Assembly: GCA_942486035.1 (NCBI GenBank) | Contig: CALNXK010000165.1 | Span: 937,501 to 1,001,500 of the forward strand | Reading direction: 5' to 3' | DNA length: 64,000 bases | Origin: Porites lobata | Taxonomy: Eukaryota > Cnidaria > Anthozoa > Scleractinia > Poritidae | Shown here: in pieces, positions 1-12,600 of the stretch | Position numbering within the stretch: the stretch's first letter is position 1 | How the letters are laid out: each line of letters begins with the position of its first letter | Program-made: the position numbers and the translations under genes | The notes under the pieces: generated by a model | The model's input: the letters and a program-made list of their open reading frames with translations, nothing else | Database searches by the model: none | What the model was told of the DNA's origin: nothing

Positions 1-539
1 TTTCCCAAGGAAGACCTTCATTAATCATTAACTAAATGTGGGGAGAAAGGCAGGATTTCCAGATAAACAAGCCAGCGAAAGGGTGAAAATGCAGTGTCAC
101 GGAAAAATAGACGCTTAATTAACCTTCGTATTCCTGAAACGATTAAGTTCGATTTTAGAGTTATACTGTTGAGAAGAATGAAAGAACTATAGGATAATTT
201 TTTGACGAAAAATTATCATACTGACCTTTTCCTGCCGCTCAAAAAATGTTCGCGAAATGTTAGGTCGTAACAGCATTCATCTTGTCTTCGATGTACTGTT
301 TTACGAAAGGAAAGACTGTCCTCTTAAGGGCGACAGCGAGGCTACAATAAATTCACTTTCATCGTAGAAATGCCTCGATACCTTAAGGAACACTTTTGAG
401 GAACGTAGCACCCAATATACGTCAGTCAGCTCCAGAAAACAGCCTGCAAATGCTGATAGTGAACGTAAACAATTCACAGAAAATGCCTGTGTGGTACAGA
501 CCATGTTGACGCATGCGCATACAAAATGCCCTCCTGTTT

Positions 540-1495
540 TTTCATTGACACAATCTATGAAAGGTTCGCTAATGAGATCAATGGGGAGACCATCATTCCC
601 AGGTGATTTATTGTTCTGGAACGTTTCTATAATTGTCCTGCATTCCTCGGTAGTAATTCGTCCTTCACACGATTGCCTTTGTTCTTCCGATACTTAAGGA
701 ATATTTAAACTCAGTTTAGAAATGCCTCTATGGAATCCGAAGCTTCTACAGAATCATTCGTTTTGTATAGGTTTTGATAAAATCTTTTTTGTTCAGAGAG
801 TATCCGATATGGGTTTGCAGTTATTGAACCACTTAACATGATCTAAATTTAAAAAGTATTTAGTACTCTTTTCACCAGACCCTTGCCAGGGTGCTCTTGC
901 TCGTACGACGGTTCCTTTTACTTTTTCCTCATGTAAAAGTTGTCTTTTCATCTAATCGCAATCTGTTTGATTCTAGACTCATTTTCAAACAACTTGTTAG
1001 CTTCTTCAAGCTCTCCTTGGATCCGTTGCTCTTTTTCATATCTAAGTTTGGCTTTGGGGTAGCTAATAGCGTGTAATCTAATATCATATTTGATCCAGTC
1101 CCAAACGCAGCGTTTGTCAGACAGTTCATTTTCACCCTCTAGTTTCCATTTGGCTATATTAATTCGTAACTGTTCTAAGTAGTTTTCATCATCTAAAAGC
1201 GAAACATTCATTTTACATATTCCAGGACCTTTTATCTCTCCAATGTCACTTAGAGCTAAGGTTATGGCTGCATGATTTGTACGTATTGCAGGCACTGGCA
1301 GTATTCCAGTAACGTTCACAAAATCACAGAGATTATTAGAGATAAGCCAAAAATCTAGAGGACAAAGCACTGTTGGGGATTTTTGGCTCCAAGTATAACC
1401 TCTTGTTTGAGGATTCTTAATTCTCCAAAAATCAAATAAGTCCAGTTCGCTTTGTTAAGTTTCAATACTATCAATTGCTGCTCTTCTTAGAATCA
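540..1495 (-). mobile_element. L1-like LINE fragment (endonuclease end to RT start), decayed
   Basis: Read on the minus strand: a frame at about 1490-1380 gives TRGYTWSQKSPTVL, then DFWLISNNLCDF, RTNHAAITL and GPGICKMN, the C-terminal end of an apurinic endonuclease. A charged linker follows (ENYLEQLRINIAKWKLEG) and then, at about 650-560, NNKSPGNDGLP, the start of an L1-clade reverse transcriptase. Stops and frame breaks occur (for example a TAA near 1460), and the similarity fades before 540. It is a dead copy. Confidence 0.85.
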
Positions 1496-1650
1496 TGACA
1501 CGGCCGTGCTGAGGTCATTGGATGAATATTTTTTAGGGCTAATTGGCGTGCATGAATTTTTTTTCATTGAATTTTCCCTTGCGTGAATATTTTTTTGTAC
1601 TTCATCCGCCCCCCCCCCCCATAAGTTTTCTAATGGTCAGCACCTCAGTT

Positions 1651-1812
1651 CCCTTAACAACATGGAACTATATCACAGTACAGAGTAACCGTTGAATGTT
1701 AATCGTTAACAAACATTGTGCAATTTTTATAAACCTCTATTAAGCGGACACTCTCTTTTAACGGACACTTGGGAAGGTCTCCAAGGTGTCCGCTTAATAG
1801 AGGTTTCACTGC
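1651..1812. mobile_element. Truncated Tc1/mariner-type MITE (same family as 32109-32609)
   Basis: About 160 bp from ccttaacaacatgg to gtttcactgca are nearly identical to the right-hand end of the element at 32109-32609. The end carries a hairpin made of ctattaagcggacac and gtgtccgcttaatag. The left terminal repeat is missing here. Confidence 0.8.
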
Positions 1813-4042
1813 AGTTGTGAGCATCTCATTTAACCACAGGAAAAAGCTTCATCGACTACATATGATTACAAAACAGAAACTGGGATAAACTTACTTACCT
1901 ATCCTGGGTCTTGAGAGGACTGGAACCTGCAACATTGCCTTATTCATGGGACTACTGGATAATCCGGGAGAGTTGACACATTATGTGACGTACAGGTTTT
2001 AAAAAATCCAAAGGCCAACAGTTGACACTTTGCAAGTCAATGAATTCCTTCACCATTCCGGAATTATCTTTTTACAGTTCCAAGTTAAATTCCATTCACC
2101 GTTCATTCATGACAGCATTAATTGATTCATTGCTTAATGCAGTTACTTGCTATTGAAAAGATGTCAATATTAATTAAGTTTTGATTTTCTTCAATGATCC
2201 TTCTTCTCTTTGTATACATTAGTGTTCTTGTTTTGATCATGAGTCCTGGATTGATTTGGCAGGAGGCTTTTTAATTCACATTTAATTTATATAAATAATT
2301 CTATGTCAGCATTTCATGCATCTGCTTTAGTATTTACGACTGCCGCCCGTCACGTAATTGGTTTGTTTACAATGCATGGTAAACCAACTATTCAATTGAC
2401 AGCAATTAAAATGCACATGACTTTGTAACTGCTACAATTAATGCTAAAAAGAAGCCTCTGCTCGCAGGGTACAGCATTTTTACAGACCTGCTTGATATTA
2501 TTTCAGCACATTCAAGATACGCTTTTGTTCACAATGCAGGCTCCGAACTTGTAGTACATCAGTAACTGTGAAACAAAGATGACAATTTAAGGTGTTGGTC
2601 AGTATTTTAACAAATGCGTGACATATACTGAGCAGAAAGTCCTTTACCTGCATTTAACTTTGTCGTGCCACCATGCTCAACAGTAGAACGAATTGGGCAA
2701 AGAAAAAGAACAAGACGCTAAGGAGCGTACACTTCGGCGTCGTGGTTGTGGAACTAATTAATTGTTAATGCGGAGGAATAGTAAGAAATGAAATATGGTA
2801 AGAGTGAGGTGTTAATTTGTGAAATTATGGGATTTGTCAGGATATTCTGAAAAGAGCAACATCCAAGAGGCCTACTTGCCAAGAACTAGCATTTCGGGAC
2901 AAATTGTCTCTGAGATATTAGCCCAGTTATGCTCTGATGACTCCATACAAATCCTTCTAAATTTGACTTGGGTCTAAACGTTTAGACCTAAGTCAAATAT
3001 GAGGTTACTGGCGGTGAATAACAAGTCTAACAAAACAAACAGTTACAAAAGAATTCTCTATTTTTCTTAGTCACAACAGGCTTCAAAAACAGCATAGCAG
3101 TCTCATGTACTGATTAAAGATATGTAAAGCATGGGTAGGGAGTCAATTACGTTGAGCATGGAATTGGCTGTTACGAGTTCGAATGTTTTGAGGATAATTA
3201 TTCACTGACTATCAGCACGCAGGAATGTCGGATTAACATAAGGAAGTTTAATACCAAAGGAACATAGCCTTTTCAGAAATTTAAAACACAGCATCCGCCA
3301 ACACAAACTTGAACTTGAACTTAAGTACAACTAAACAGCCTCTACCAATAATAACAAACTCTCACTTGAACTTCAGATATCTTACGACTTCCGCCAACTT
3401 GTAAACACAGAACTTGACAATCGGCCTTCGTCACACTTGACTAAACACAGCAGTCCAGCTCGTGGGAAAAAAACTTAGTTCGTCAAAAGACCTCGCTTGG
3501 AACTTGTATACCGTTTGACATAAGGTTCTAGAAAATACTAAAACGGGCGAATAGTAAAAGCGTTTCGACATATTTTATGATTTCAGTAACTGATACAAAT
3601 CTGCTGACTCATGCTGAAATGTAAACATGCCCTCATTAATTATTCATGAATAATCCAAAAAAGTAGAGAACGTTCGAGAAAGTCACGCAACGCATGAAAG
3701 CAATTTCACTACGTAACACTCAACAAAGATAAAATGTCTTTGTGCAGCATTTTGTAACTTTAAATTCATCGTAAAGCAGTTCGAAAGGAGGGCCCACTCG
3801 TGAAATGTTTTTCAACACTCGAAGAAAAATTTCGTGTCTCTGCGCGGCCACGTAACATCCTCTATTTATTCCTCGAGTAAATTAAAGACTAAACTCGAAG
3901 TGATCTGAAGATATCACAAAGTAGTCCGGTTTCATTTCGTGAAATAGCCGAAACAAGCCGAAAAGTCGCAAACTTGCACGCCCAATCTTGTCCCGAAACT
4001 TGTGCATATTTCATAACTATTTTTCATATCCCAAACTGCCTT
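1813..4042. other. Non-coding stretch, no gene recognised
   Basis: No convincing exon was found. It contains a 38-bp palindrome (2961-2998), a short Kozak-like ATG (gccaccATG at about 2672) opening a short frame that stops at about 2766, and the first copy of a duplicated block (about 3880-4010). Upstream exons of the RNF213 homologue could lie here unrecognised. Confidence 0.5.
2961..2998. repeat. 38-bp palindrome without spacer
   Basis: Two 19-bp arms (atttgacttgggtctaaac and its complement) meet directly with one mismatch. It could extrude as a cruciform or be a solo transposon end; the function is unknown. Confidence 0.85.
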
Positions 4043-4310
4043 GGGTCGCAGTAGCGCAATCGGCTAATCCCTTAACTTAGAGTCTCCTCTGACCTGATGG
4101 GTCACACAGGCGAGGCGGTTCAAACCCGGGGAAAGCCAAAATAATATTTCTTTCTTCCTCGAAAAAGTTAAAGAATAAATCAAAGAAATCGAAGTGATCT
4201 GGAGATATCTCGAACTAATTCGGTCTCACTTCGTCAAATAGCCGAATAAAACCGAAAACCTACAGACTTTGCATGCCCAATCTTGTCAAAAAATTGTTAC
4301 TTTGATACAT
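3880..4310. repeat. Duplicated block of about 130-150 bp flanking a tRNA-like sequence
   Basis: The sequence around 3886-4010 (cgaagtgatctg, atagccgaa, cccaatcttgtc) recurs at about 4160-4300 in the same orientation with substitutions. The tRNA-like SINE candidate sits between the copies. Confidence 0.65.
4043..4137 (+). mobile_element. tRNA-derived SINE head or decayed tRNA pseudogene
   Basis: It contains an A-box-like TAGCGCAATCGG (4052-4063) and a B-box-like GGTTCAAACCC (4117-4127), about 55 bp apart, the spacing of a pol III type 2 promoter. A clean cloverleaf could not be folded by eye, so a SINE or tRNA relic is more likely than a working tRNA. Confidence 0.55.
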
Positions 4311-4392
4311 TCCTGAGCGTCGCGAATCCTTTACTTCGCCCTCCGCCGAAGTAAAAAGTGAAGTCCTACAGGAGAGACCAGCCAAGCGATAG

Positions 4393-4737
4393 TCCATTTG
4401 TATTGAGGACAAACCTGAATCACCTGAGGGTGCAGATACAGCAGCGAGTGAATTACAAAAAGTTTCACTACTAAAGAAGGCAGGAGAGCAGCAGGTGGAT
4501 GATCCTGCAGATGCTGCAACAACTGAGCATGAAAAAGCCATTGAACCATTCACCATTGACAGCATTGACTCAGAGCAAACCTTGAGGTGCTTTTTGCCAA
4601 ACCAACCAGCTAGAAACCAGTGGAACTTTCAAGAGAAAATGGAGCGACATTTTTCAGTTGAAACAAAGTTTCACTTCGAATCAAGCGATCCATTTACATT
4701 TCTTCCGAAATTTGACCACTGCTTAGCAAAGTAGGAC
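4393..4737 (+). CDS. Unassigned open segment, possible upstream exon or gene relic
   Basis: 114 codons without a stop, acidic and protein-like (DKPESPEGADTAASE, then FHFESSDPFTFLPKF), ending in TAG. An AATAAA-type signal follows at about 4770. The left boundary abuts a TAG that could only be a weak splice acceptor (gcgatag). Its composition resembles exon 1 of the RNF213 homologue (both have KVxLLK), but no donor of the right phase was found. It could be an alternative terminal exon, a pseudogene piece or chance. Confidence 0.3.
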
Positions 4738-4989
4738 CCCGAATGGTGTGTGCTTAATTTCATTTAAAAACGAAATAAAACAGTTAAAATTGCAACAATG
4801 CAACACTAAATGATGTCTTACATGAGGTACATACTATCAAATTCACGATCATCGTGTTGATGCCGACAGAATCTTTGTCAGTGACTAGATACGTGCAAAA
4901 ATGCGCCAGAAACCGTCCTACGAATAAGAAGAACTCACATTTTGAGGAAAACATGGGCTTCATCTCAAACTAAAGCACAGAAAAGATCA

Positions 4990-5110
4990 ATGATTCTATC
5001 CGGGAGATCTAGTGACCCATAAGGGAGAACGGGAGATCGGTGTCGTATCCGGGAGACTCCCGGATAATCCGGAAGAGTTGGCATATATGAAATGCAGCTT
5101 CAGAAAAGGG
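4990..5110. repeat. Dispersed repeat fragment (cgggagactcccggataatccgg)
   Basis: The palindromic string around cgggagactcccg and ggataatccggaagagttg recurs in part at about 1955-1978 (ggataatccgggagagttgaca). The reading frame across it is not considered coding. Confidence 0.5.
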
Positions 5111-5539
5111 CACCAAAGACCGACTCATGTAGTGTATCTGCAGAGACTGAAACGAACTTGTTTACATCATCCATGTATGTTATTGCAAGACGAACAGTTA
5201 TTCCAGTTAGACTCTTCTGATTTCCTAGACTAAGGGAATGCTAAAACGTTTTTACCTGTAATTTTACAAGCACTTAGAAGATGTAGAATAAAAGTGGAAT
5301 TTATGGTAGTTTTTCGTTGTTCTAGTGGTAATATTTTGTTAAATAATTATTGTAACGTTTTAATTTTAATCGCGAGCTACTGTAGTAATACCCGCGTATG
5401 AGAATCTACTCTTTTTGAAGTCTGGCGAAATAGATTGTTATATTTTGGGATACTTTTGGCGTTCAAGGTTAAAAGGTTCTTAATCAGATTCTTTTTAGAA
5501 CCTAATTAAAATTTCTGTGAAGGAGATATAGTTGTTCTC

Positions 5540-5935
5540 TATCTGTGAGGATCGTGCAAAGATCTGCGAGGATTTTGGAAAGATTTGTGAGGGTATGACA
5601 AAGATCTGTGAGGATCGTGCAGACATCTGAGAGAATCTTGCAAAGATTTTTGAGGATATTTCAAAGATCTTTGAGGATCGTGCAAAGATCTGCGGTGATC
5701 GCACAAAGATCTCTCAGGATCTTGCCTATTAGAACTTTAAGAATCTTGCCAAGATCTTTGAGGATTTTACAAATATCTGCAAAGACCTTCAAGGATCCCT
5801 GAAGATCTTCTCCAGAACCTTGAGAATCTTGGCAAAATCTTCAAAGATCTTTGAGGATTTTTGATAAGAATCCTCAAAGATCTGCACTAGAATCTTTATG
5901 CAAATCTTCAAAGATCCTTGAAAGATTTTCACCAG
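5540..5935. repeat. 21-bp degenerate minisatellite
   Basis: Units like tgaggatcgtgcaaagatctg repeat every 21 bp from about 5543 to 5720, then become more diverged and partly inverted (caaagatcttcaaagatc) up to about 5935. Both strands stay open over parts because 21 is a multiple of three; these frames are artefacts. Confidence 0.85.
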
Positions 5936-6349
5936 GGAACAGCATTAGTAAGAACCAGTAACCATTCAGCAGGTAGGGTGATTGGACTCTAAGATAATGC
6001 TCTTCCAAAAAGTCGGTTTTGGTTGAGCAGTTTTTGTGAGAAATTCAGTATGGTTTAGTTGATGTTGAAACAGTCTCATCAACCCACCCAATATTTGTCT
6101 TGTTTGAATCATTATCTTGCACATTTATCTACTTTTTATTAATCCATCTGAAATTTTCATTTTTTTATCTACAGTGGGTCCTATATTTTCTTTGTAAAGC
6201 ATTTATTTCTGCCAAAATTTTAATGTTGATTGAAGGTCAAAGTGGCTAATGTTCATGGGCCAATATTTGTGACTTAGTTTTACTAACAAAAACTTCTGTT
6301 GAGTCCTGTTAAATGCCTTGGAGGTATTAAGACTGTATTATGACTGTCT

Positions 6350-6450
6350 GGCTAATTCCGCCCTGGCATTGCTAAAACGAGGGCAAGGGTAAGACCAAGG
6401 GTAAGCGTATGGGTGAGGGTAAGGGAAAAAGTCAGGGAAAGACATATTGC
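6350..6450. repeat. Degenerate telomere-like GGGTAAG tract
   Basis: Repeated agggtaag / gggtgagggtaaggg words form an interstitial telomere-like tract in the G-rich orientation, opposite to the C-rich tract at 6774-6865. Confidence 0.6.
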
Positions 6451-6773
6451 TATTAAACAGAAAACAAGGCAGATAAGACAAATCTTTCAGATGGATAGCA
6501 AAAATTAGAGTGCAAAGCAACGCTAAAGCCTGAGCCAGTGGTGTGCAAGGTGTGGCTAGCCTTTTCTGGCTGCTAAATAAAAAGTTGTTGCTGTTTACAA
6601 ATTTTATAGACCGAATCCAGGTTGGCATTACCTCTTAGTTAACAAGGATTGTTAGTATTATCGATAAAAGATTTGACGGGTTGGCCGCGCAGCCGCAGGA
6701 AGCCATAGTGGTTTGCTTCTAGACCGTAATTGGTGCCGATTCACCCCTAGCTAGGTGGTGGGTTCAAGAATTT

Positions 6774-6865
6774 CAACCCTAACCCTCACCCTAACCCTAA
6801 TCCTAAGTGTCACCCCCACCCTAACCCTAACCCTAACCCTAATCTTAACCCCTCACTCTCACCCT
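6774..6865. repeat. Interstitial telomere-like repeats (CCCTAA)n
   Basis: Runs of aaccctaaccctcaccctaaccc with point changes. The metazoan telomere unit is TTAGGG. It directly precedes the LINE 3' fragment. Confidence 0.8.
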
Positions 6866-6867
6866 CA

Positions 6868-7752
6868 TTTCCTCCATAAAAATATCTCACACATCCACAC
6901 TATCACTGCGAAAGCAAACAAGCTTCTTGGCTTGCTTAAACGGACTTTTCCCCTACTTTATGGCGTCTCTGTCAGGCGCTCACTCTATTTGTCTTTGGTC
7001 AAGTCACAGCTGTTTTACGCCACCCAAGTCTGGTCGCCCGCTTACGTTACTCTGAATGCTAAGGTGGAACAGGTGCAGAGACGTGCAAGCAGGTGGATGT
7101 TACGCACGCGTAAAGACGAGTCGTCGTACAAAGACCGGCTAACTTTGCTAGATTACTTCCACTTTCTCTAGATCGTGAACTTAAAGATTTGATCTTTTTT
7201 TATAAATGCCTTTACTGTAGTACCGGTTTAGATGTTCGGAATTATGTATCTTTTGTTTCCCATGATCGTACAAGACTAACTAACTTCTTAAATCTTCCCA
7301 CTCCTTTTTGCAAAACATCAACTTTTCAGGCCTCTTACTTTAACCGTAGCGTTAAACTATGGAACTATGTTTGCAAGCTAACACTCCCAACCAGCTTTTC
7401 CTCGCCTACTGCCTTTCAACTTTTTGTTCGCAAATTAATGAGCACTCACCTTTCGCGGGTATATGAAATCAATTACCCCTGCACGTGGACACTAGTCCCT
7501 ACGTACCCATGCCATGGGCATGCCATGTAATTTATTTTATTATTTTATTTTTTTGTACGAATGTTTGAGTATTTCTTTATTTTATTTTAACCTAGGTCTT
7601 AATCTAGGAGCGGTGCCTCGCATGGGATGTTAGTCCCGTTGCACCTACCCCTATTGGGTTTTTGCTTCTTTTAAGCTGTGGAAAAAAAATCCATGTGAGC
7701 ACATAGGTGCTTGCTTTATATGTTATAGTTTGGGTTAACTAGAAATAAAGAT
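6868..7752 (+). mobile_element. 5'-truncated non-LTR retrotransposon (C-terminal end and 3' UTR)
   Basis: The frame 6868-7170 gives AKANKLLGLLKRTF, LYLSLVKSQLFYATQVWSP and VQRRASRWM, the standard C-terminal region of CR1/Jockey/RTE-like reverse transcriptases. A frameshift at about 7170 leads to LKDLIFFYKCL, then FNRSVKLWN, ending at 7530. A 3' UTR with a tail near gaaataaagatag follows. It is defective. Confidence 0.85.
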
Positions 7753-7784
7753 AGTGCCATTTTGAGGCCAAAAGTTGATAAAGG

Positions 7785-8170
7785 AAATAAGTGCCCCTTC
7801 AAATAAGCGCCCCCTCCCCTCTTAGAAAATGAAATAAGCACACCAGCGCTAATTCGAGCATTTACGGTAAGTAAAAATATCAGTGACTCACTGATATTGC
7901 CATGTGTCCCTGATATGGGAGTGTTAATAATGTAGAGTGTAAGAGTCAGGGTTTAAGGGTTAGTGTGAGGGTGAGAAGCAAACATTAGTAATTTTGTACT
8001 ATTACGCAGGTCACTTCGATAAAAATGCCGTATACGTCTCGTATATCGTATCGAGTACTGAACCTCGTTTTTCCTCGGGGGACGGGGGAGGGCGGTTATT
8101 TGAAGGGGGGCGCTTATTCCAAATTTTAAGCATGAGGAGGGGCGCTAATTCGAGCATTTATAGTATCTGA
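7785..8170. mobile_element. MITE-like remnants (gcgccccctcccc / cgagcatttacggta)
   Basis: Two blocks, 7785-7868 and 8070-8165, share ctaattcgagcattta followed by cggta or tagta and a nearby gcgcccc motif. They resemble ends of a Tc1/mariner-type MITE. A telomere-like agggtttaagggttag stretch at about 7947 lies between them. Confidence 0.5.
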
Positions 8171-8235
8171 AAAATTTCCCTTCTTGTATAATTAGTACTA
8201 GTTAATTTAGTTTTATGTTTTTTTTTAATGCATAG

Positions 8236-8519
8236 TAGCCATCTTTAAGGATGTGGAAAAGGAGGTAACTGAAAATGCTGGAACTGTATTCCAAGAGTCT
8301 TCAGGGCCTGATGTTAAGAAAGGTTGTGAAAAAGTTACGCTTTTGAAAACATCTGAGGATCCAGGATCTAACACAGTCAAGCAGGAGGCTGAAAAAGTAG
8401 GCAGACAGTCAAAAGAAAGCAACACCAACACTCCCTCCGAAGAGTCTGATAGTAAAATCCGCAACAGTGATCATGGGGAAGGCAGTGATGAAAGCGATGA
8501 AATTGAGTCAGACTTAGAG
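8236..8519 (+). CDS. RNF213: RNF213 exon 1 (first recognised): acidic disordered segment
   Basis: The acceptor is a T-run ending in cag-like tag at 8235; a second AG three bases later would be equally in frame. The donor is GAG|GTAACT, phase 0. The product is rich in Glu, Lys and Ser (SEESDSK, EGSDESDEIESD), as in the low-complexity N-terminus of vertebrate RNF213. There is no in-frame Met near the start and the reading begins inside a codon, so at least one upstream exon is expected. Confidence 0.75.
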
Positions 8520-9576
8520 GTAACTGTATTACCAGAACTGCAAATAATGGTCGGTTATTGGCAATGTGACGAAGTCGAAATTTATTTGTGATTGGAAGTG
8601 ATGCCGAACAAACCAAATGCCAAAGACTATCATATTGAGGCCTTTTTAGAATAACAATTAGTACCAAGGAAATAATCATTGACATAATGTGTAACTGACA
8701 CATTTCTGGTTTGTCCCACTGAAATGGTGATCTGATCAGCTGTACTATGTCCTCTCTGAAGAATACAAATAAGTTTGTAGCGATGTCACTGTCAAAATTA
8801 TCCATGCATCCATCGTTTACAACCACTGATTCAAGTGCTGGTTTATAATGTCTCATTGGGTACCTGTAACGAAACAAAGAAAAAATCTTTGATTTTTATT
8901 TGTTACCTAGTATTAGGTGATTAATCATCTTAATGATGTTGAGAAACAATTAATGAAACAGTTTTAAAAAATCACGTCTTTTTATTGTTTCATGTCGTTT
9001 TGTTTTGTTTTGGTTCGTTTTCTCGTCAGGTACATAATTCAAATCCACCTAAAGATAAGACGGTACAATCTGCAGGAACGGAAAAGCACCCGTCTTTGAG
9101 CCATGCCACTATGGATAAGGAAAAAAGAAAAGAGGAGGAACCAACTAGAGAAGCAGCACAGTGAGTCCATTGTTTTGTTTCGTAGACCATTTTTTTTTCA
9201 TTAACATTTTAGATCATTTAGGCTTAATTGTAAAATCCTCATCCTCTTTACTTATCAAGCCGGTCTTGGCTGCTACTCTCGCATGCACCTGCACCTGCAC
9301 CTCTGCCACTCCACCTTTCTTCTCTCTACTTTCTATCCTCCTGGCTGCAATCCTTATAACGCCGCTACCCCTCATTCATTTGATTTTGTACTCTCGTATT
9401 TATTTTAATCTTTGTGCAGCTCAAGCAGTCACTTACACCAGTCACACATTCCAATTGTCTATCAGGGTGGTTAACTTTGGTGCTTCCTGCCTGCTTTTAT
9501 ACAGAGCTTCTTCATAGCAGTAATCTTGAATCATTAAAGAATTTAGTTTGGCTTTAGGTACCCCTTATTGTACCCC

Positions 9577-9608
<32 letters not shown>

Positions 9609-12600
9609 GTTACTATATTTTTTATTTGTTGTCTAGTTCACATTTTTTTTATTTTCATTCATGAATTCAGGGAGCAAACAAGTGCTAAAATTTGCCAATA
9701 CGAGTGATCGCCGTTGAGTTTGTATATTCTGTAAAAACGAAACGGCGACTTAATAGTCATGAAATGTACAGTTCGAGTTTCGACAAGATTGACAATCTTA
9801 TTGGTTGCTGTGAGAACATATATACGGTCGCTACTGCGCTTTTTACAAGTAGCAAACTGCCACTTTTCTTGCTGTGTAACAATGAGCACTTCCACCCATA
9901 TTTTGCCATTATCTTCTTTAAGATGAAAAGTGCTTCATTTTCTGTTGTCTACACTGAGCAAATTTAAACGCCATTTCTTGCATTGGCAATTTTTTTCTTG
10001 TTTATCCCCTGAGAGAAACTACGTGACAGAAAGCCATGGCAAGTAACTCTCCTCCGCAGAGACTCCCGCTAGGTTAAGAGGCCTCTGCGGAGGAGAGAGG
10101 GCGAGTGTCGTGAGTAAGGTGTATTATTGTATTATTACCTATTTATTATTTATTCAGAATATTTCCCCAATTCTGATTGGCTAAGAGCACACGCATAATT
10201 CACCATAACCAGTTACTGATGACCAAATGTGGAAGAATTTTGTGTTTAACGAGGAAATGACGTCAAAAATGCTGTCCTCTACAGGTTAAGGCATCGTTAA
10301 CCGAGAAAACCTGGGGACGAGGTTAAGTTGTTTTGGTTGTAAAAAAAAAAATGGCGGAAATTTCACTCGTTTTAAGAGTAAGAACTACAGCTGGAACTAG
10401 GCGAAATAATAGCTAAAAACATGGCAACAACAGCAAGAAGACAACCCAGAGAGCGACATCTGCCATTTGGAGAATATTTGCGGAGCTGGACAAACCTAAA
10501 CGTACATTTATCAAAGATGAACTTAACATCGATACAGGTAAGCATGTTTCAGCTATGTTTTTAAACTAGGAATTATTTTGGATGAATAATAAAGCAGTTA
10601 ATGAATTCGGCTTTCGTATGATATGAATAATTAAGGCCTTCGGCCTCGGTAGATAACACCCTCCTCGATCTGCTTAAATTCTTCATATCCTACTCAGCCT
10701 CTTTCATTAATTGCTAAATATACTCTTTCAGGACTGATAACCATGACCAAGTGGCTGACAAGGAAAAGGGCGGCGGTTTCGGAACCACCCGGCCAGTCGA
10801 TGGTGATGATCACGAACATCCTCGTGGCAACGAGGAAAACGATTCTGGTCTTGCAAAAAACAATGAAACGTCGTCAAAAATGAAAAAGGAGTACTTTGAA
10901 GACTATAACGGCAACAAAATGACTGTTGTTTTTCATGCTGTACTTGCCCCCAATTTTAAATTTGAGCCAAATCTTGGAGACAAAATTTACATGAGGTTTG
11001 GAGGAGAAAAGTTTGGCGATTTTCAGCACAATGTTGTGGAGGTGATCCATCAGCGGTAAGCTACGAGTTATAGATAATCTTGATTGGAAAACATGACGTA
11101 AAATCAGCGTGTCCTTGTTCAAGTTTTAGTTAAGAAATTAAGCCCTAAAGAGAAACGCTTGTTCTACGTGAAGCTCCACATTTTGCAAGGATCCTTAAAT
11201 ATTGTGAGTCAACTTTTTTAGAAAATTTTTTTTCAAAAATTATCTTAATTCCCGTTTTTATTGGTATAGTTTTTTATGAAAAGGTTTGCATGACATTTAG
11301 TTGGTCATGAGATGAAATTTCTTTTAAGGATGTATGCTTACGTTAGGAAGTGGTCTGCCTGTGGCAGTTTAATTAATGGGGTTATTTTCTAACGAAGCTG
11401 TAGTAATTAATGCGTCGATGTTGGACTGATTTGGTTTTGAAAACTGAGTTGGTTTTAAAAATAAGGCGAACTGGAAACGTTCTAACTATAGAGTGTGTAG
11501 TCATCGTAGCTGACGGGATTTGACGTGTACGACTGTTTAAAGCACCCGTGGAATGAATTTGGCTGTACAGGCGTAAGAATAATTAGGATGAGAGAAGTCA
11601 AGAATCTCCATCCAGGCCTTGCCACCTACTGTTCCTGGCGGCTCTAGAAGCACTCCCGCACTCCAGGCGGTGTTTGCACTGGGATTGCGATGCATTGTGC
11701 ATGTAGAAATTTCAAGATGGCGGCGAAGGTCAAGAAAACATGGCGTGAACTGCAGGAATGGCTCCGAGCCGTAATGAGAGTAACCGCTGACCGCTTGACA
11801 TGTGGTTCCACATTGCCATACATAGCCCCCCATAGCTACCAATTGAGACATATAGCTATACATAGCCACCCATAGCTACACATAGCCACCCATAGCTACA
11901 CATAGCCACCTATAGCCACCCATAGCTACACCTAGCCACACATAGCCACACATAGCTACACATAGCCACCTTAGCCACCCATAGCTGCACCTAGCTACAC
12001 GTTGCCACCTATAGCCACCCATAGCTACACATAGCCACCTATAGCAACCCATAGCTACACATAGCCACCTATCGCCACCCATAGCTACACATAGCCACAC
12101 ATATCTACACATAGCCACCTATAGCCATCCATAGCTACACATAGCTACACATAGCTACACTAGCCACCTATAGCCACCCATAGCTACACATAGCCACCTA
12201 TAGCCACCCATAGCCACCCATAGCTACACACAGCTACACATAGCCACACATAGCTTCACATAGCCACCTATAGCCACCCATAGCTGCAAATAGCTACCTC
12301 CAACCATAACTCCACATAGCTACACATAGCCACCTACACCTATGGCCACACGTTGGCATACAGCCGCACATACAGCTACACAAAGCCACGCATAGCCATC
12401 CATAGACACGCATAGCTGCACATAGCCACCAATAGCTACACATAGCTACAGATAGCCACCAATAGCTACACATAGCTACACAAAGCCACCTATAGCTACG
12501 TATAACTACACAAAGCCACACATAGCTACCCATGCACACGCATAGCTGCACATACCCACTCATAGCCACACATAGCTACACATACCTACACAAAGCCACA

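Noticed and set aside
5495..5802. Complementary frames of repeated RIVQRS / FARSSQI type
   Set aside because: Translations of the 21-bp minisatellite on both strands.
8377..8877. 166-codon minus-strand frame overlapping exon 1
   Set aside because: It is partly the antisense of a supported exon, with no recognised domain; a transposon-derived piece cannot be excluded but is not supported.
9161..9517. Hydrophobic 118-codon + frame (possible membrane protein)
   Set aside because: It begins at the exon 2 donor, is composed of CT-rich intron sequence, and shows no signal or conservation.
11876..12569. Minus-strand frames of WLCVAMGGYRW type and + frames at 13952-14289
   Set aside because: Translations of the 20-bp and 39-bp minisatellite units, open in multiple frames.
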